From Streptomyces sp. NBC_00554 (GTDB taxonomy: Bacteria; Actinomycetota; Actinomycetes; Streptomycetales; Streptomycetaceae), in the NCBI RefSeq assembly GCF_041431135.1, contig NZ_CP107799.1:1178001-1242000 (forward strand): a DNA stretch of 64,000 nucleotides, given 5' to 3'. Shown piece after piece: positions 42,769 through 51,725 of this stretch. A program made the translations under genes and the position numbers. Position 1 is the stretch's first letter. Each line of letters starts with the position of its first letter. A model generated the notes under the pieces. The model was not told the origin of the DNA. It saw nothing but the letters and a program-made list of their open reading frames with translations, and searched no databases.

Positions 42769-44050
42769 CGCTCCCGTCGGTGTTGCGCAGCAGGGCCCAG
42801 CGGTCGTGCTCCAGGGGTTCGGGCACGGGATGGCGGCGGGCCGCCGACTCGTCGAAGTCGACACCGTGGCCCGGGACTTCCGACGGTACGAGGACACCGC
42901 CCCGCGGGACGACAGTGCCGGGGAAGACTTCGGCGACAGTTGGCCGGAATGTCGCCGCCTCCTGCACTCCGAAGGCGTGGCTGGAGACGTCGAGGGCGAG
43001 GGTCGCGGCCTGGGCGACCGGGCTGACGTCGGCCGGTCCGTGCGGTGCGAGCCGTACGCCGCGCAGCTCGCACAGGGCGGCGATCTTGCGGGCGGGGGTG
43101 AGTCCCCCGAGCGTCGGGACGCGTATCCGCGCGAAGTCGATGTCGGGTCCGTCGAGAAGCGCCGTGAACTGGGCGGTGTCGCTGAAGAGTTCGCCGACCG
43201 CGAGGGGTACCGGGGACACCGCGTGCAACCGCGCGAAGTGCCCGGCGTCCTCGGGCGCGAGGAGATCCTCGACGAAGTAGAGGCCCGCGTCCTCGACCCG
43301 CCGTAGGAAGTCCCGGGCCTGACGCGGGTCAAGCCGCTCGTGCACGTCGTGCAGCAACTCGACGTCGTCGCCGACCAGTTCACGCACCCGGGTGAGGATC
43401 CGCGGGACGGTCCGCACGTATGCGGCCGAGTCCCACGGGACACGCCGGGCCCGTACGGCGTCCGGGTCGACGGCCGCTCCCCCGGTTCCGTAGGTGTCCG
43501 CGCCCGGGACGGCGGCCTGGACGCGGACGTGCCGGAAACCGCGCTCACGTGCGGCGGCGACCTGGTCGGCGATCTCCCGCTCGTCGACGCCGTCGACGTG
43601 TGTGTAGGCCTCGGCGCCGGTGCGGACGCGGCCGCCGAACAGCGAGTACAGGGGCGCCCCGAGCCGCTTGGCCTTCAGGTCCCACAGGGCGACGTCGACG
43701 CCGCCGAGGGCGTTGCCGGTGACCGAACCGCCGCGCCAGTAGGCGCTGTTGAGGAGCAGCCGGTGGATGTCCTCGATGTCGTCGGGGTCCCGTCCGGTGA
43801 GCATCGGGGCGAGGTAGTCGTCGAGGACCGAGCGGACGGCGAGGGTGCGCTGCGGGTCGCTGGCGCAGCCGAGTCCGTAGAGCCCGGGCTCGTTGGTCTC
43901 GACGCGGACGACGAGGTGGGGGCAGCCGTGCGGGGCCGTCATGAAGGTACGTACGGCCGTGATGCGGATCTTGGCGCCACGCTCCTCGACCCAGGGAGCC
44001 GGGGCGAGGACGGGAGCGTGGACGGGCGTGCGGGTGACAGGCTGAGCCAT
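42755..44050 (-). CDS. Enolase-superfamily sugar-acid dehydratase (mannonate dehydratase/RspA-like)
   Basis: 431 residues from ATG at 44050 (GGGAG box five bases ahead; the longer open frame starts in the promoter). The mandelate-racemase fold shows the ManD/RspA signature set: Asp in LLHDVHERLDP, Glu in LYFVEDLLAP, Glu in PLAVGELFSDT and His in RLAPHGPADVSP. These are metal ligands and general acid/base. The C-terminal EVPGHGVDFDE and a near-terminal Trp are also RspA-like. It probably dehydrates a hexonic acid such as mannonate or gluconate to a 2-keto-3-deoxy acid. First gene of the minus-strand operon downstream of iclR. Confidence 0.88.
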   Translation of the reverse strand: MAQPVTRTPVHAPVLAPAPWVEERGAKIRITAVRTFMTAPHGCPHLVVRVETNEPGLYGLGCASDPQRTLAVRSVLDDYLAPMLTGRDPDDIEDIHRLLLNSAYWRGGSVTGNALGGVDVALWDLKAKRLGAPLYSLFGGRVRTGAEAYTHVDGVDEREIADQVAAARERGFRHVRVQAAVPGADTYGTGGAAVDPDAVRARRVPWDSAAYVRTVPRILTRVRELVGDDVELLHDVHERLDPRQARDFLRRVEDAGLYFVEDLLAPEDAGHFARLHAVSPVPLAVGELFSDTAQFTALLDGPDIDFARIRVPTLGGLTPARKIAALCELRGVRLAPHGPADVSPVAQAATLALDVSSHAFGVQEAATFRPTVAEVFPGTVVPRGGVLVPSEVPGHGVDFDESAARRHPVPEPLEHDRWALLRNTDGSVQRP

Positions 44051-44094
44051 GCGAACTCCCGCGTACGGATAGCAGAATGACATACCGCCATCGG

Positions 44095-44144
44095 AACGTA
44101 CGGAGCGCGTTGCGGGTTTGTCAACGGGCCTGTCAAATATGACA
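44095..44144 (-). promoter_or_regulatory. Promoter and candidate operator of the dehydratase operon
   Basis: On the minus strand, TTGACA (44119-44124), an 18-base spacer and TACGTT (44095-44100) form a good sigma-70-like promoter. Just upstream of the -35 box lies TGTCAAATATGACA (44131-44144), with TGTCA arms, a possible site for the IclR protein. Confidence 0.6.
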
Positions 44145-44186
44145 CCGGGGTGGCCGGAACGCCATCCCCGGTCCCCGGAAGCGCTC

Positions 44187-44981
44187 TCAGCGCTGCCCGA
44201 TCCGCTTGAGGAGCGTCCGCAGGGAGTGCGCCGCCTCGGTCACGGCCTGCGCGACCTCCTCCACGCGCGCGTCGTCCATCCTGGTGCGGGGCGCCGAGCA
44301 GCTGAGGGCGTCGCCGCCGTCCGGGGCGACGCCGAGCGCGACGGCCACGCACCGGATGTCCACCGCGTTCTCCCCGTCGTCCACGGCCCAGCCGCGCAGC
44401 CGGGCCTGGGCGAGCTGGCCGAGCAGGGCCTCCGGTTCGACGACCGTGTCCGGGGTCAGCCGCTCCAGCGGCCAGTTGAGCCGGCGCTGCACCTCCGCCG
44501 GGTCGTACTGGGAGAGCACAGCTTTACCCAGGGCGGTGGCGTGCGCGGGCAGCCTGCGGCCCACCGCCGAGTACATCCGCAGGGCGTGCCGCGACTCGCG
44601 TTTGGCCAGGTAGACGATGTTCGTACCGTCGAGTCTGCCCAGGTGCACGGCCTCGCCCGTCTCCTCGGCGAGCGCGTCGAGGACGGGTCCCGCCAGGCTC
44701 GCGACGTCGTCGCCCTCCAGGTAGGCGGTTCCGGTAAGGAGGGCCTTGAGGCCGAGGCTGTAGCGGGTGCCGGAGGCGTCCACGTCCACCCAGCGGCGCG
44801 CCTCCATCGTGCGCAGGATCGCGTGCAGGCTGCTCTTCGGCACCGACATGGCGCTCGCCATCTCGGCGAGCGAGAGCCTGGCGCCGTCCCGCCCCAGGAG
44901 CTCGAGCACTTCGAGCACCCGAGCCGCGGACTTGACCTCTTCGACCTTGCGCCCGCGCGCTGTCGCTGTCACCGATTCCAC
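44187..44981 (-). CDS. IclR-family transcriptional regulator
   Basis: 264 residues. The winged helix-turn-helix is at 15-75 (VKSAARVLEVLELLGR, LSLAEMASAMSVPKSSLHAI). The effector domain has ETGEAVHLGRLDGTNIVYLA and LPAHATALGKAVLSQ, with CVAVALGV near the C-terminus. It lies between the minus-strand dehydratase operon and the plus-strand ABC operon and is likely to regulate both; IclR proteins usually respond to sugar acids or aromatic acids. Confidence 0.9.
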   Translation of the reverse strand: MESVTATARGRKVEEVKSAARVLEVLELLGRDGARLSLAEMASAMSVPKSSLHAILRTMEARRWVDVDASGTRYSLGLKALLTGTAYLEGDDVASLAGPVLDALAEETGEAVHLGRLDGTNIVYLAKRESRHALRMYSAVGRRLPAHATALGKAVLSQYDPAEVQRRLNWPLERLTPDTVVEPEALLGQLAQARLRGWAVDDGENAVDIRCVAVALGVAPDGGDALSCSAPRTRMDDARVEEVAQAVTEAAHSLRTLLKRIGQR

Positions 44982-45048
44982 TGACCCTCCGCCTCCCCGC
45001 CCCGGCGCCCCTCGGCCGACCGGTCAACACCTCATCGCAGCCTGCGTC

Positions 45049-45077
45049 TTGACGCTATATCACGACGACCCTAAGTT
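45049..45077 (+). promoter_or_regulatory. Promoter of the second sugar ABC operon
   Basis: TTGACG at 45049-45054, 17-base spacer, TAAGTT at 45072-45077; about 50 bases of leader before the binding-protein ATG at 45133, which has an AGGTAGGGG ribosome site. Confidence 0.6.
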
Positions 45078-45132
45078 CGGTCACTCCAACGCTATTCGTC
45101 CTTCTGAACGGTCGAACCCTAGGTAGGGGCCC

Positions 45133-46521
45133 ATGCGTATACGTATTTCACGAAAGGCCCGGCTTGTCTCGGCGGCCGTGGCCACGGCACTCTCGCTCAC
45201 CTCCCTCACCGCCTGCGGCGGCTCCTCCGGATCGGGGGACTCCAAGTCGCTGGAGATGTGGACGTTCAAGCAGTCCCATGTGAGCGCGCTGCGGGCCGCC
45301 GCGGAGGAGTTCGAGAAGGAGACCGGCATCTCCGTCGGCATCGAGGCCTACACGCCCGACGACGCGTATACGACCAAGGTTCAGAGCGCGGCGAAGACCG
45401 GAGACCTGCCGGACGTGCTCGAAGTGCACTCGGACGGCGAGGACCGGGTCCTCGGCGCCGCCGGGATCCTGTCGGACCTCGCCGGCAACTACGACAGCGA
45501 CTGGTCGGGACGCATCCAGCAGGCGGTCCAGGAGTCGGGACTCGTCACGGACCAGCGGTACGAGAACTCCCTCAACGCGGAGGCCAAGGACCACGGTGTG
45601 GAGAAGGGCGCCCGCTACAGCGTGCCCCTCACGGTCGGCACCTTCGGCATCGTCTACGCCAACAAGCAGATGCTCGCCGACGTAGGCATCACCGAAGCCC
45701 CCGCGAACTGGGAGGAGTTCCTCGCCGCGCTCAAGGCGACCAAGGCGAAGGACGCCAAAAACGGCGGACTCTCGCTGGGCCTGAAGGTGCAGGCGACCGG
45801 CCTGACCTGGGTGCTCCAGCCGCTGGCCTTCGCCCAGTTGGGGCAGCAGGACTACGAGAAACTGTGGGGCAAGGACGAGAGCGCCGACTTCGGCTCGGCG
45901 AACGGCACCGAGGTCCTGTCGCTGTACGACGAGCTCACCCCGTACTGGATGCCCGGCTCCCAGAGCCTGACGATCGACCAGGCGGACCAGGCGTTCGCAC
46001 AGGGCAAGTCGGCCTTCGCCGTGGGCGGCACGTTCACCCTCGCGTTCCTCAAGCAGAACGGTATGAACCCCGAAGACGTCCTCGCCTTCGGCCTGCCCGC
46101 TCCCGCGGACGGCGCCGTGCCCGACCGGGGCCTCGGCCCGCTCGCCCTCACGGGCCTCGGCGTGACCTCGACGAGCAAACAGCCCGACAACGCCAGGAAG
46201 TGGATGGAGTTCCTCTCCCAACAGGACACCGCCACGCAGTTCGCCAAGAACTCCCTGGACCTGCCCGCCACGGAACTCGGCGCGGACTCCGCCAAGGTCC
46301 TCGGCCCCACCCTCAGCTCCATGGTCGACAGCTTCAAGGGCACCCCCGAGACGACGTACGACCCCAGTCGCGGCGACGAGTTCCGCCCGATCGGATACGA
46401 GCAGGACGACGCCGGCGCGATCCTCGCGGACCTGACACCGCTCAAGCAGACGTCGGTCGAAGAGACCGCGCAGAAGCTCCGGAGCCTCAACCAGTCGTAC
46501 TGGAAAGCGGCAGGCCAGTGA
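45133..46521 (+). CDS. Sugar ABC transporter substrate-binding lipoprotein
   Basis: 462 residues. A lipoprotein signal with lipobox SLTSLTAC (Cys28) is followed by a linker and the family 1 binding-protein fold (LEMWTFKQSHVSALRAAAEE, DLPDVLEVHSDGED, RYSVPLTVGTFGIVYANKQM, FAQGKSAFAVGGTFTLAF). It delivers a sugar to the two permeases that follow with four-base overlaps. The partner genes suggest a sugar acid or mannose-containing oligosaccharide, but the ligand cannot be read directly. Confidence 0.9.
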   Translation: MRIRISRKARLVSAAVATALSLTSLTACGGSSGSGDSKSLEMWTFKQSHVSALRAAAEEFEKETGISVGIEAYTPDDAYTTKVQSAAKTGDLPDVLEVHSDGEDRVLGAAGILSDLAGNYDSDWSGRIQQAVQESGLVTDQRYENSLNAEAKDHGVEKGARYSVPLTVGTFGIVYANKQMLADVGITEAPANWEEFLAALKATKAKDAKNGGLSLGLKVQATGLTWVLQPLAFAQLGQQDYEKLWGKDESADFGSANGTEVLSLYDELTPYWMPGSQSLTIDQADQAFAQGKSAFAVGGTFTLAFLKQNGMNPEDVLAFGLPAPADGAVPDRGLGPLALTGLGVTSTSKQPDNARKWMEFLSQQDTATQFAKNSLDLPATELGADSAKVLGPTLSSMVDSFKGTPETTYDPSRGDEFRPIGYEQDDAGAILADLTPLKQTSVEETAQKLRSLNQSYWKAAGQ

Positions 46522-47513
46522 CCACCGCTCCCCGGCGGACCGTGCCGAAGGCGGTGGACGAGGGAGGCGGCATCCACCCGGTGAGAACCGTGGCCGCTCC
46601 CCCGCCGCACCGCCGTCGGCGCGGGTACGAAGCCCTGTCCGGGTATCTGTTCGTCGCCCCGGCCGTGGTGCTCTTCGCGGTGATGGGCCTGTACACGGTG
46701 GGCTACGGCTTCGCGCTGTCCTTCGCCACCTGGAACGGCTTCACCCCGAACTGGACCTGGGTCGGCCTCGACAACTACGCCGATCTGCTGTGGCGCGACC
46801 CGGTCTACGCCCCCCGCATACGGCATGCCACCCTCAACACCCTCTGGGTGATGCTCGCCGCGCCGGCCCTGACGGTCCTGGTGTCGTTTCCGCTGGCCGT
46901 GCTGCTGAACCAGGTCACGCGGTTCCAGACGGTGCTGCGGTCCGTGTACTTCCTGCCGTACGTCACCAGCGGCATCGCCGTGTTCTTCGCCTGGCAGTAC
47001 ATCCTGCAGCCGGACGGCGCGGTCAACTCCCTGCTCGGCAGCGCCGGTCTGGGCTCGCTGGAGCAGCCCCAGGGCTGGCTGGGCAATCCGACAACCGCGA
47101 TGCCGACGATGATCGTCGTGACGGTCTGGGGTGCGGTGCCGGTCGCGATGCTGCTGTACCTCACAGGGCTCCAGGGCATCGACCGCAGCGTCCTGGAGGC
47201 GGCACAGCTGGACGGCGCGGGATGGTGGCGCACCAACGGGTCCGTGGTCTGGCCGCTGGTGCGCCCCATCACGGCGATCGTGGTGCTGCTGAACCTGCGC
47301 GAGTCCCTGCAGGGGTTCCAGACCTTCCTGGTCATGACCAACGGCGGTCCTGGCGACCACACGAACGTCCTCGGTCTGGAGGCGTACCGCCTGGCGTTCC
47401 TCAAGAACCTCTCGCCCACGCTCGGGCTCGCCAGCGCGCTCGGCTGGATCCTCTTCGCCGCGGCCCTCGTCCTGGCCCTGATCAACCTTCGAGCGCTGCG
47501 GAGCAAGACATGA
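46518..47513 (+). CDS. Sugar ABC transporter permease (MalF type)
   Basis: 331 residues from GTG at 46518, overlapping the binding-protein stop (GTGA). A 45-residue charged tail precedes six membrane helices (GYLFVAPAVVLFAVMGLYTV first). The EAA loop is VLEAAQLDGAGWWRTNGSVV, with QTFLVMTNGGPGDHTN after it, as usual in the family. It works with the next gene. As in the other ABC locus no ATPase is encoded, implying a shared MsiK-like subunit. Confidence 0.9.
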   Translation: MTTAPRRTVPKAVDEGGGIHPVRTVAAPPPHRRRRGYEALSGYLFVAPAVVLFAVMGLYTVGYGFALSFATWNGFTPNWTWVGLDNYADLLWRDPVYAPRIRHATLNTLWVMLAAPALTVLVSFPLAVLLNQVTRFQTVLRSVYFLPYVTSGIAVFFAWQYILQPDGAVNSLLGSAGLGSLEQPQGWLGNPTTAMPTMIVVTVWGAVPVAMLLYLTGLQGIDRSVLEAAQLDGAGWWRTNGSVVWPLVRPITAIVVLLNLRESLQGFQTFLVMTNGGPGDHTNVLGLEAYRLAFLKNLSPTLGLASALGWILFAAALVLALINLRALRSKT

Positions 47514-48379
47514 CGACGATTTCCCTGGCCAGCTCCGGCGCCGGTACGCGGGGCGGCTTCCGCAAGATCGCGGCCCGCACGGTCGTCGGCGTGCTCCTTG
47601 CCGCGTACGGCCTGGTCAGCGTCTACCCGTTCCTGTGGATGGTGTCGGCCGCGTTCAAGGATCAGATCGAGGTCGTACGCGGCGGGCACCTCATCCCCGA
47701 CAACCCCACGTTCCAGACCTTCACCGACACCTGGAACGAGCTGCACTTCTTCGACTTCTTCCTGAACAGCCTGCTGGTGACCGGGTACACCGTGGTCCTC
47801 ACGCTGGTGATCTACGCGGCCGCCGGATACGCGTTCGCGGTACTTCGTTTCCCCGGGCGCGGGTTCCTCCAGAAGCTCTTCGTGGCCCTGCTGTTCGTGC
47901 CCGGGATCACGGTGATGCTGCCGATCGTGCTCCTGGAGGACAAGTTGGGCATCCTCGGCACGCACTGGGGCCTTGTCCTGCCGTTCGTCAACGGCGGCGC
48001 ACCGCTGTCGATCCTCCTGATGACCGGCGCGTTCATGGCCGTGCCCGGGGAGCTGCGGGACGCGGCGCGCGTCGACGGCGCGAACGAGCTGCGGATCTTC
48101 ACCAGGGTGTACCTGCCGCTCTCCCAACCGGCGCTGATCACCGTGGCGTTGCTCACCGCCATCCCGACGTGGAACGAGTTCCTGCTCACGCGTGTGTCCC
48201 TGAACGACCCGTCGACGTACACGCTCCCCCTCGGCCTCCAGACGCTGTCCGCGGAGAACGTGCCGCACTACAACAACCTGATGGCGGGCGCCCTGATCGT
48301 CGTCATCCCGGTGATCCTGCTCTTCCTCAGCCTCCAGCGGTACTTCGTCAACGGCCTTGTCGGGGCGGTGAAGGGCTGA
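47510..48379 (+). CDS. Sugar ABC transporter permease (MalG type)
   Basis: 289 residues from ATG at 47510, overlapping the previous stop (ATGA). Six membrane segments (VVGVLLAAYGLVSVYPFLWM first). The EAA loop is ELRDAARVDGANELRIFTRV, followed by LPLSQPALITVALLTAIPTW. Second half of the membrane channel with the preceding permease. The stop overlaps the epimerase start (TGATG). Confidence 0.9.
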   Translation: MTTISLASSGAGTRGGFRKIAARTVVGVLLAAYGLVSVYPFLWMVSAAFKDQIEVVRGGHLIPDNPTFQTFTDTWNELHFFDFFLNSLLVTGYTVVLTLVIYAAAGYAFAVLRFPGRGFLQKLFVALLFVPGITVMLPIVLLEDKLGILGTHWGLVLPFVNGGAPLSILLMTGAFMAVPGELRDAARVDGANELRIFTRVYLPLSQPALITVALLTAIPTWNEFLLTRVSLNDPSTYTLPLGLQTLSAENVPHYNNLMAGALIVVIPVILLFLSLQRYFVNGLVGAVKG

Positions 48380-49233
48380 TGCGGGTCCTGGTCACCGGGG
48401 CCGCCGGCCATATCGGGCAGCAGGTCCTGGAGGAGCTGTTCGCGGCCTCGTACGAGTACGAGATCGTGGCCACCGATGTCGTGCCCTTCGAGGCCCCGTC
48501 GGCCGAGCGCGTGCACATCGGGGACCTTCAGGATCCCGACCTGGTGCGCAAGGCGGTCGACGGTGTGGAGGCGGTCGTCCACCTGGGGGCGATACCCCAC
48601 CCCAACACGGCAGATCCCAGCGCCCTGTTCGCCACCAACTGCCTCACCGCGCACCGCGTCCTGGACGAGGCGGGCCGCGCGGGGGTACGCCGGATCGTGG
48701 CCGCCTCCAGCATGGCGGCCGTCGGACTCGCCTGGTCGCCCGTACCGGTCTCGCCCCTGTACGTACCGCTGGACGAGGAACACCCGTTGCTCATCCGCGA
48801 TCCCTACGGCCTGTCCAAGGCCGTGCTCGAGGAGACCGCCCGCAGCACGCACCGCCGCTGGGGTACGGACATCGTCTGCCTGCGCTTCCCGTTCACCGGC
48901 AGCGGCGAACGGCTGCACGGCCAGCTCGCCAAGGTCGCCGCCGACCCGGGAGCCCACCGGCACGACCTGTGGGGCTGGCTGCACACACGGGACGCGGCGG
49001 CCGTGGTGCACCGGGCGCTGCGGGCCGACTTCACGGGATGCCATGTGCTCAATGTCGCCGCGGCCGACACCTCCTCCCCTCTTCCCTCCGCGGAGTTGAT
49101 GGACCGCTTCCACCCGGACGTGCCGACGTTCTCGGCACTGTCCGGCCGCACCTCCCTGTTCGACACGACGGCCTGCGCCGAACTGCTCGGATTCGTCCCG
49201 CGGTACGGCCGGCCCGGCAACCGAGGAGAGTGA
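48379..49233 (+). CDS. NAD-dependent epimerase/dehydratase family protein (possibly uronate-dehydrogenase-like)
   Basis: 284 residues of extended SDR type. The dinucleotide loop VLVTGAAGHIGQQVLEEL, the HLGAIPHPN loop, Ser in IVAASSMAAVG and the catalytic pair YGLSK are all in place. The short length and HLGAIPHPN-type loop recall uronate dehydrogenases as well as sugar epimerases. It is coupled to the ABC operon, so it likely acts on the imported sugar. The IS element begins only a few bases after its stop and separates it from GH99. Confidence 0.85.
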   Translation: MRVLVTGAAGHIGQQVLEELFAASYEYEIVATDVVPFEAPSAERVHIGDLQDPDLVRKAVDGVEAVVHLGAIPHPNTADPSALFATNCLTAHRVLDEAGRAGVRRIVAASSMAAVGLAWSPVPVSPLYVPLDEEHPLLIRDPYGLSKAVLEETARSTHRRWGTDIVCLRFPFTGSGERLHGQLAKVAADPGAHRHDLWGWLHTRDAAAVVHRALRADFTGCHVLNVAAADTSSPLPSAELMDRFHPDVPTFSALSGRTSLFDTTACAELLGFVPRYGRPGNRGE

Positions 49234-49244
49234 CTTGGCTTCCT

Positions 49245-49380
49245 CCCCCGTCTAAAGGCGGGGGATTCCAGCGGTCGCCCGCTGGGGTTCCTGCTTCACC
49301 GACGACTGCCCCGTCCGGGAGGACTCCCGTTGAGGTCTTACACCGCCTCCACAGGCAGACACGGCCAGCCCGGCCGCGAG
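49245..49380 (-). ncRNA. Candidate omega RNA (reRNA) of TnpB
   Basis: In IS605-type elements the guide RNA overlaps the 3' end of tnpB and ends at the element's right end. Here the 3' coding end and the terminal hairpin at 49245-49264 occupy that place; the guide would be copied from the adjoining sequence below 49245. Inferred from family rules and the hairpin, not from a full structure. Confidence 0.35.
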
Positions 49381-50463
49381 AATGTTGCCTGCCGCGTTCA
49401 CATCGCGGTCATGCACCGCGCCGCACTCGCACGTCCACTCGCGGACGTTCAGCGGCAGCTTGGCCCGGATCGTCCCGCAGGCCCCGCACAGCTTCGAGCT
49501 GGGGAACCAGCGGTCGACCACGACGAGTTCACGCCCGTACCAGGCGCACTTGTACTCCAGCATCGTCCGCAGGTCACGCCAGGCCGCATCAGAGACGGCT
49601 CGGGCCAGGGTGTGGTTCTTGACCAGGTTGCGGACGGTGAGGTCCTCGATCACGACCGTTTGGTTCTCACGGACGAGTCGAGTGGTCAGCTTGTGCAGGA
49701 AGTCCCGGCGCCGGTCGGCGATCCGCGCGTGGACCCTGGCCACCTTCCGGCGTGCCTTGGCCCGGTTCGCGCCGTCGCCCTTGGCCTTGCGGGACAGCTC
49801 CCGCTGGGCCTTCTCCAGGCGGGCCCGGTCGCGGCGTTCGTGCCGGGGGTTGGTGATCTTCTCTCCGGTGGACAGGGTCACCAGGGAGGTGATGCCCGCG
49901 TCGATCCCGACCGCCGCTGTGGTGGCCGGTGCCGGGGTGATGGTGGCGTCGCAGAGCAGCGACACGAACCAGCGCCCGGCCGCGTCCTGGGACACGGTCA
50001 CCGTGGACGGTGCCGCGCCTTCGGGCAGGGGACGGGACCACACGATGTTCAGGGGCTCGCGCATCTTGGCCAGCGTCAACTGGCCGTCGCGGTAGCGGAA
50101 TGCCGAGCTGGTGTACTCGGCGGAGCGGCGGGATTTCTTCCGCGACTTGAACCGCGGGTACTTCGCCCGTCCCTCGAAGAAGCTGGTGAACGCGCCCTGC
50201 AGGTGCCGCAGGCACTGCTGCAACGGCACCGAGGACACCTCGGCCAGGTAGGTGAGTTCCCCGGTCTTCTTCCAGGCGGTGAGCATGGCCGAGGTGGCGT
50301 TGTAGTTGACCCTTTCCTGCCGCTGGTACCACGCGGTGGTACGGGCTTGGAGGGCCAGGTTGTAGACCTTCCGCACGCATCCGAACGTGCGCGAGAGCTC
50401 TGCCGCCTGCGCATCGGTCGGATAGAAGCGGTACTTGAACGCCCGCTTCACGTGAGTGATCAC
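49252..50463 (-). CDS. tnpB: TnpB RNA-guided nuclease (IS605 OrfB family)
   Basis: 403 residues. The N-terminal helix-turn-helix region begins KRAFKYRFYPTDAQAAELSR. The RuvC-like catalytic acids are intact: Asp188 (AVGIDAGITSL), Glu273 (VVIEDLTVRNL) and Asp354 (HDRDVNAAGNIL). The zinc ribbon has CGACG and CECG cysteine pairs near 320-350. The protein therefore looks nuclease-competent. The start may be GTG at 50463 or the in-frame GTG at 50451, which gives the more usual VKRAFKYRFYP beginning. Confidence 0.92.
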   Translation of the reverse strand: MITHVKRAFKYRFYPTDAQAAELSRTFGCVRKVYNLALQARTTAWYQRQERVNYNATSAMLTAWKKTGELTYLAEVSSVPLQQCLRHLQGAFTSFFEGRAKYPRFKSRKKSRRSAEYTSSAFRYRDGQLTLAKMREPLNIVWSRPLPEGAAPSTVTVSQDAAGRWFVSLLCDATITPAPATTAAVGIDAGITSLVTLSTGEKITNPRHERRDRARLEKAQRELSRKAKGDGANRAKARRKVARVHARIADRRRDFLHKLTTRLVRENQTVVIEDLTVRNLVKNHTLARAVSDAAWRDLRTMLEYKCAWYGRELVVVDRWFPSSKLCGACGTIRAKLPLNVREWTCECGAVHDRDVNAAGNILAAGLAVSACGGGVRPQRESSRTGQSSVKQEPQRATAGIPRL

Positions 50464-50617
50464 AACTCACAAACTATCACGACAGATTGTAAACATCTGC
50501 GAGGCGTCGGTCGCGAACGACGATCCGCCCCGACAGCGAATCCCCTTCTCCTGCCCTGCTCCGCAGGGCAATCCGATTCCTCCCCGGCCGGAAGGCCGGG
50601 GTTCCCGGAGGCACAGG

Positions 50618-51718
50618 ATGAACATTCCCAGTTACCCCGGCTCCCTGTCCCGCAGAGGGTTACTCGCCGGCGGCGCGGCAGTCGGCGCCGCCGCACTCGT
50701 CGCGGGGGCGGCCACCCCCGCCGCGGCGAAACCCAAGGGCGTCTCCGCGAACGCGCACATCTTCTACTACCCGTGGTACGGCTCCCCGCGGGTCAACGGC
50801 GAGTGGCGACACTGGCAGCAGGGCGAACTCAGCCCGCCCGACAACATCAGCGCCAACTACTACCCGGTGCTCGGCCCCTACGACTCCGGCGACCTGCACG
50901 GGGCGGTCGCCCGGCACATGCGCTGGCTGCGCCGGGCCGGGACCGGCGTACTGGTCAGCAGCTGGTGGGGGCAGGGCAGTTACGAGGACCGGATGGCGCC
51001 GGTCGTCCTGGACGCGGCAGCCGCCGAAGGGCTCCAGGTCGCCTGGCACCTCGAGCCGTACCAGGGCCGGGACGCCGCGTCCGTGGTCGCGGACATCCGC
51101 TATCTGACCGACCTCTACGGCGACCACCCCGCCTTCCACCGCGCCGCCGAGTACGGCGGACGGTGCGCCTACTACGTCTTCTACAGCCTGCTCTCCGTCG
51201 ACTGGTCGGCGCTGCACGAGGTCGACGACATCGCCATCGTCATGGCACAGACCTGGGACCTGTCCCGCATCGGCGACTTCGGCGGCGTGTACACGTACGA
51301 CGCCATCGCGACGGCCAACCGTCCCGACTGGACCGGGGTCGCGGCGTTCTGCGCCGAGCGCGGCATGGTGTGGGCGCCGTCCCTCGGCCCGGGCTATCTG
51401 GACGACCGGGCGGTCCCCGGCAACACGACCCCCACCCTCGACCGGGCCGACGGCCGCACCTACGACCTTGAGTGGGAGTACGCGCTGGAGAGCGGCCACG
51501 GTGAGGCGCCACCGGACTGGGTGAGCATCACCTCGTTCAACGAGTGGCACGAGGGCACGCAGATCGAACCCGCGACGGCGCGTACGCCCGGCGCCCTCGA
51601 CTACCTCTCCTACGAGGGTGCCTACGGACGGCGGGGCGCACGCGCCGAGACGGCGTACGTGGACCGGACCGCCCAGTGGGTGGCCCGGTTCGAGGCCGCG
51701 CGAGCAGCCCGTTCCTGA
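50618..51718 (+). CDS. Secreted GH99-like glycoside hydrolase (endo-alpha-mannosidase type)
   Basis: 366 residues from ATG at 50618 with GGAGG six bases ahead. A twin-arginine signal (LSRRGLLAGGAAVGAAALVA, cleavage after AAA near 38) directs export. GH99 features are IFYYPWYGSP near the start of the mature protein, WWGQGSYEDR, WHLEPYQGR, and the double-Glu motif SFNEWHEGTQIEPA with Glu309 and Glu312, spaced three apart as in characterised GH99 enzymes. It likely cleaves internal alpha-mannosidic bonds of mannans or N-glycan-like chains. It was probably the last gene of the ABC operon before the TnpB element entered. Confidence 0.85.
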   Translation: MNIPSYPGSLSRRGLLAGGAAVGAAALVAGAATPAAAKPKGVSANAHIFYYPWYGSPRVNGEWRHWQQGELSPPDNISANYYPVLGPYDSGDLHGAVARHMRWLRRAGTGVLVSSWWGQGSYEDRMAPVVLDAAAAEGLQVAWHLEPYQGRDAASVVADIRYLTDLYGDHPAFHRAAEYGGRCAYYVFYSLLSVDWSALHEVDDIAIVMAQTWDLSRIGDFGGVYTYDAIATANRPDWTGVAAFCAERGMVWAPSLGPGYLDDRAVPGNTTPTLDRADGRTYDLEWEYALESGHGEAPPDWVSITSFNEWHEGTQIEPATARTPGALDYLSYEGAYGRRGARAETAYVDRTAQWVARFEAARAARS

Positions 51719-51725
51719 GCAACGC

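Larger units (their letters stand above)
49245..50601 (-). mobile_element. IS200/IS605-family element with tnpB only (IS1341 type)
   Basis: Bounded by hairpins: CCCCCG ... CGGGGG at 49245-49264, overlapping the tnpB stop, and CCCCGGCC-GGAA-GGCCGGGG at 50582-50601. A further perfect hairpin (TGCCCTG-CTCCG-CAGGGCA) lies at 50552-50570. There is no tnpA transposase gene and no inverted terminal repeat, which fits single-strand-type IS605 elements. It sits between the epimerase and GH99 genes, starting 11 bases after one stop and ending 5 bases before the GGAGG box of the next gene. The exact ends are not fixed. Confidence 0.75.

Noticed and set aside
49252..50463. Considering TnpB as a Cas12-type effector
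   Set aside because: Length of about 400 residues, IS605-type ends and lack of an array identify it as transposon TnpB.
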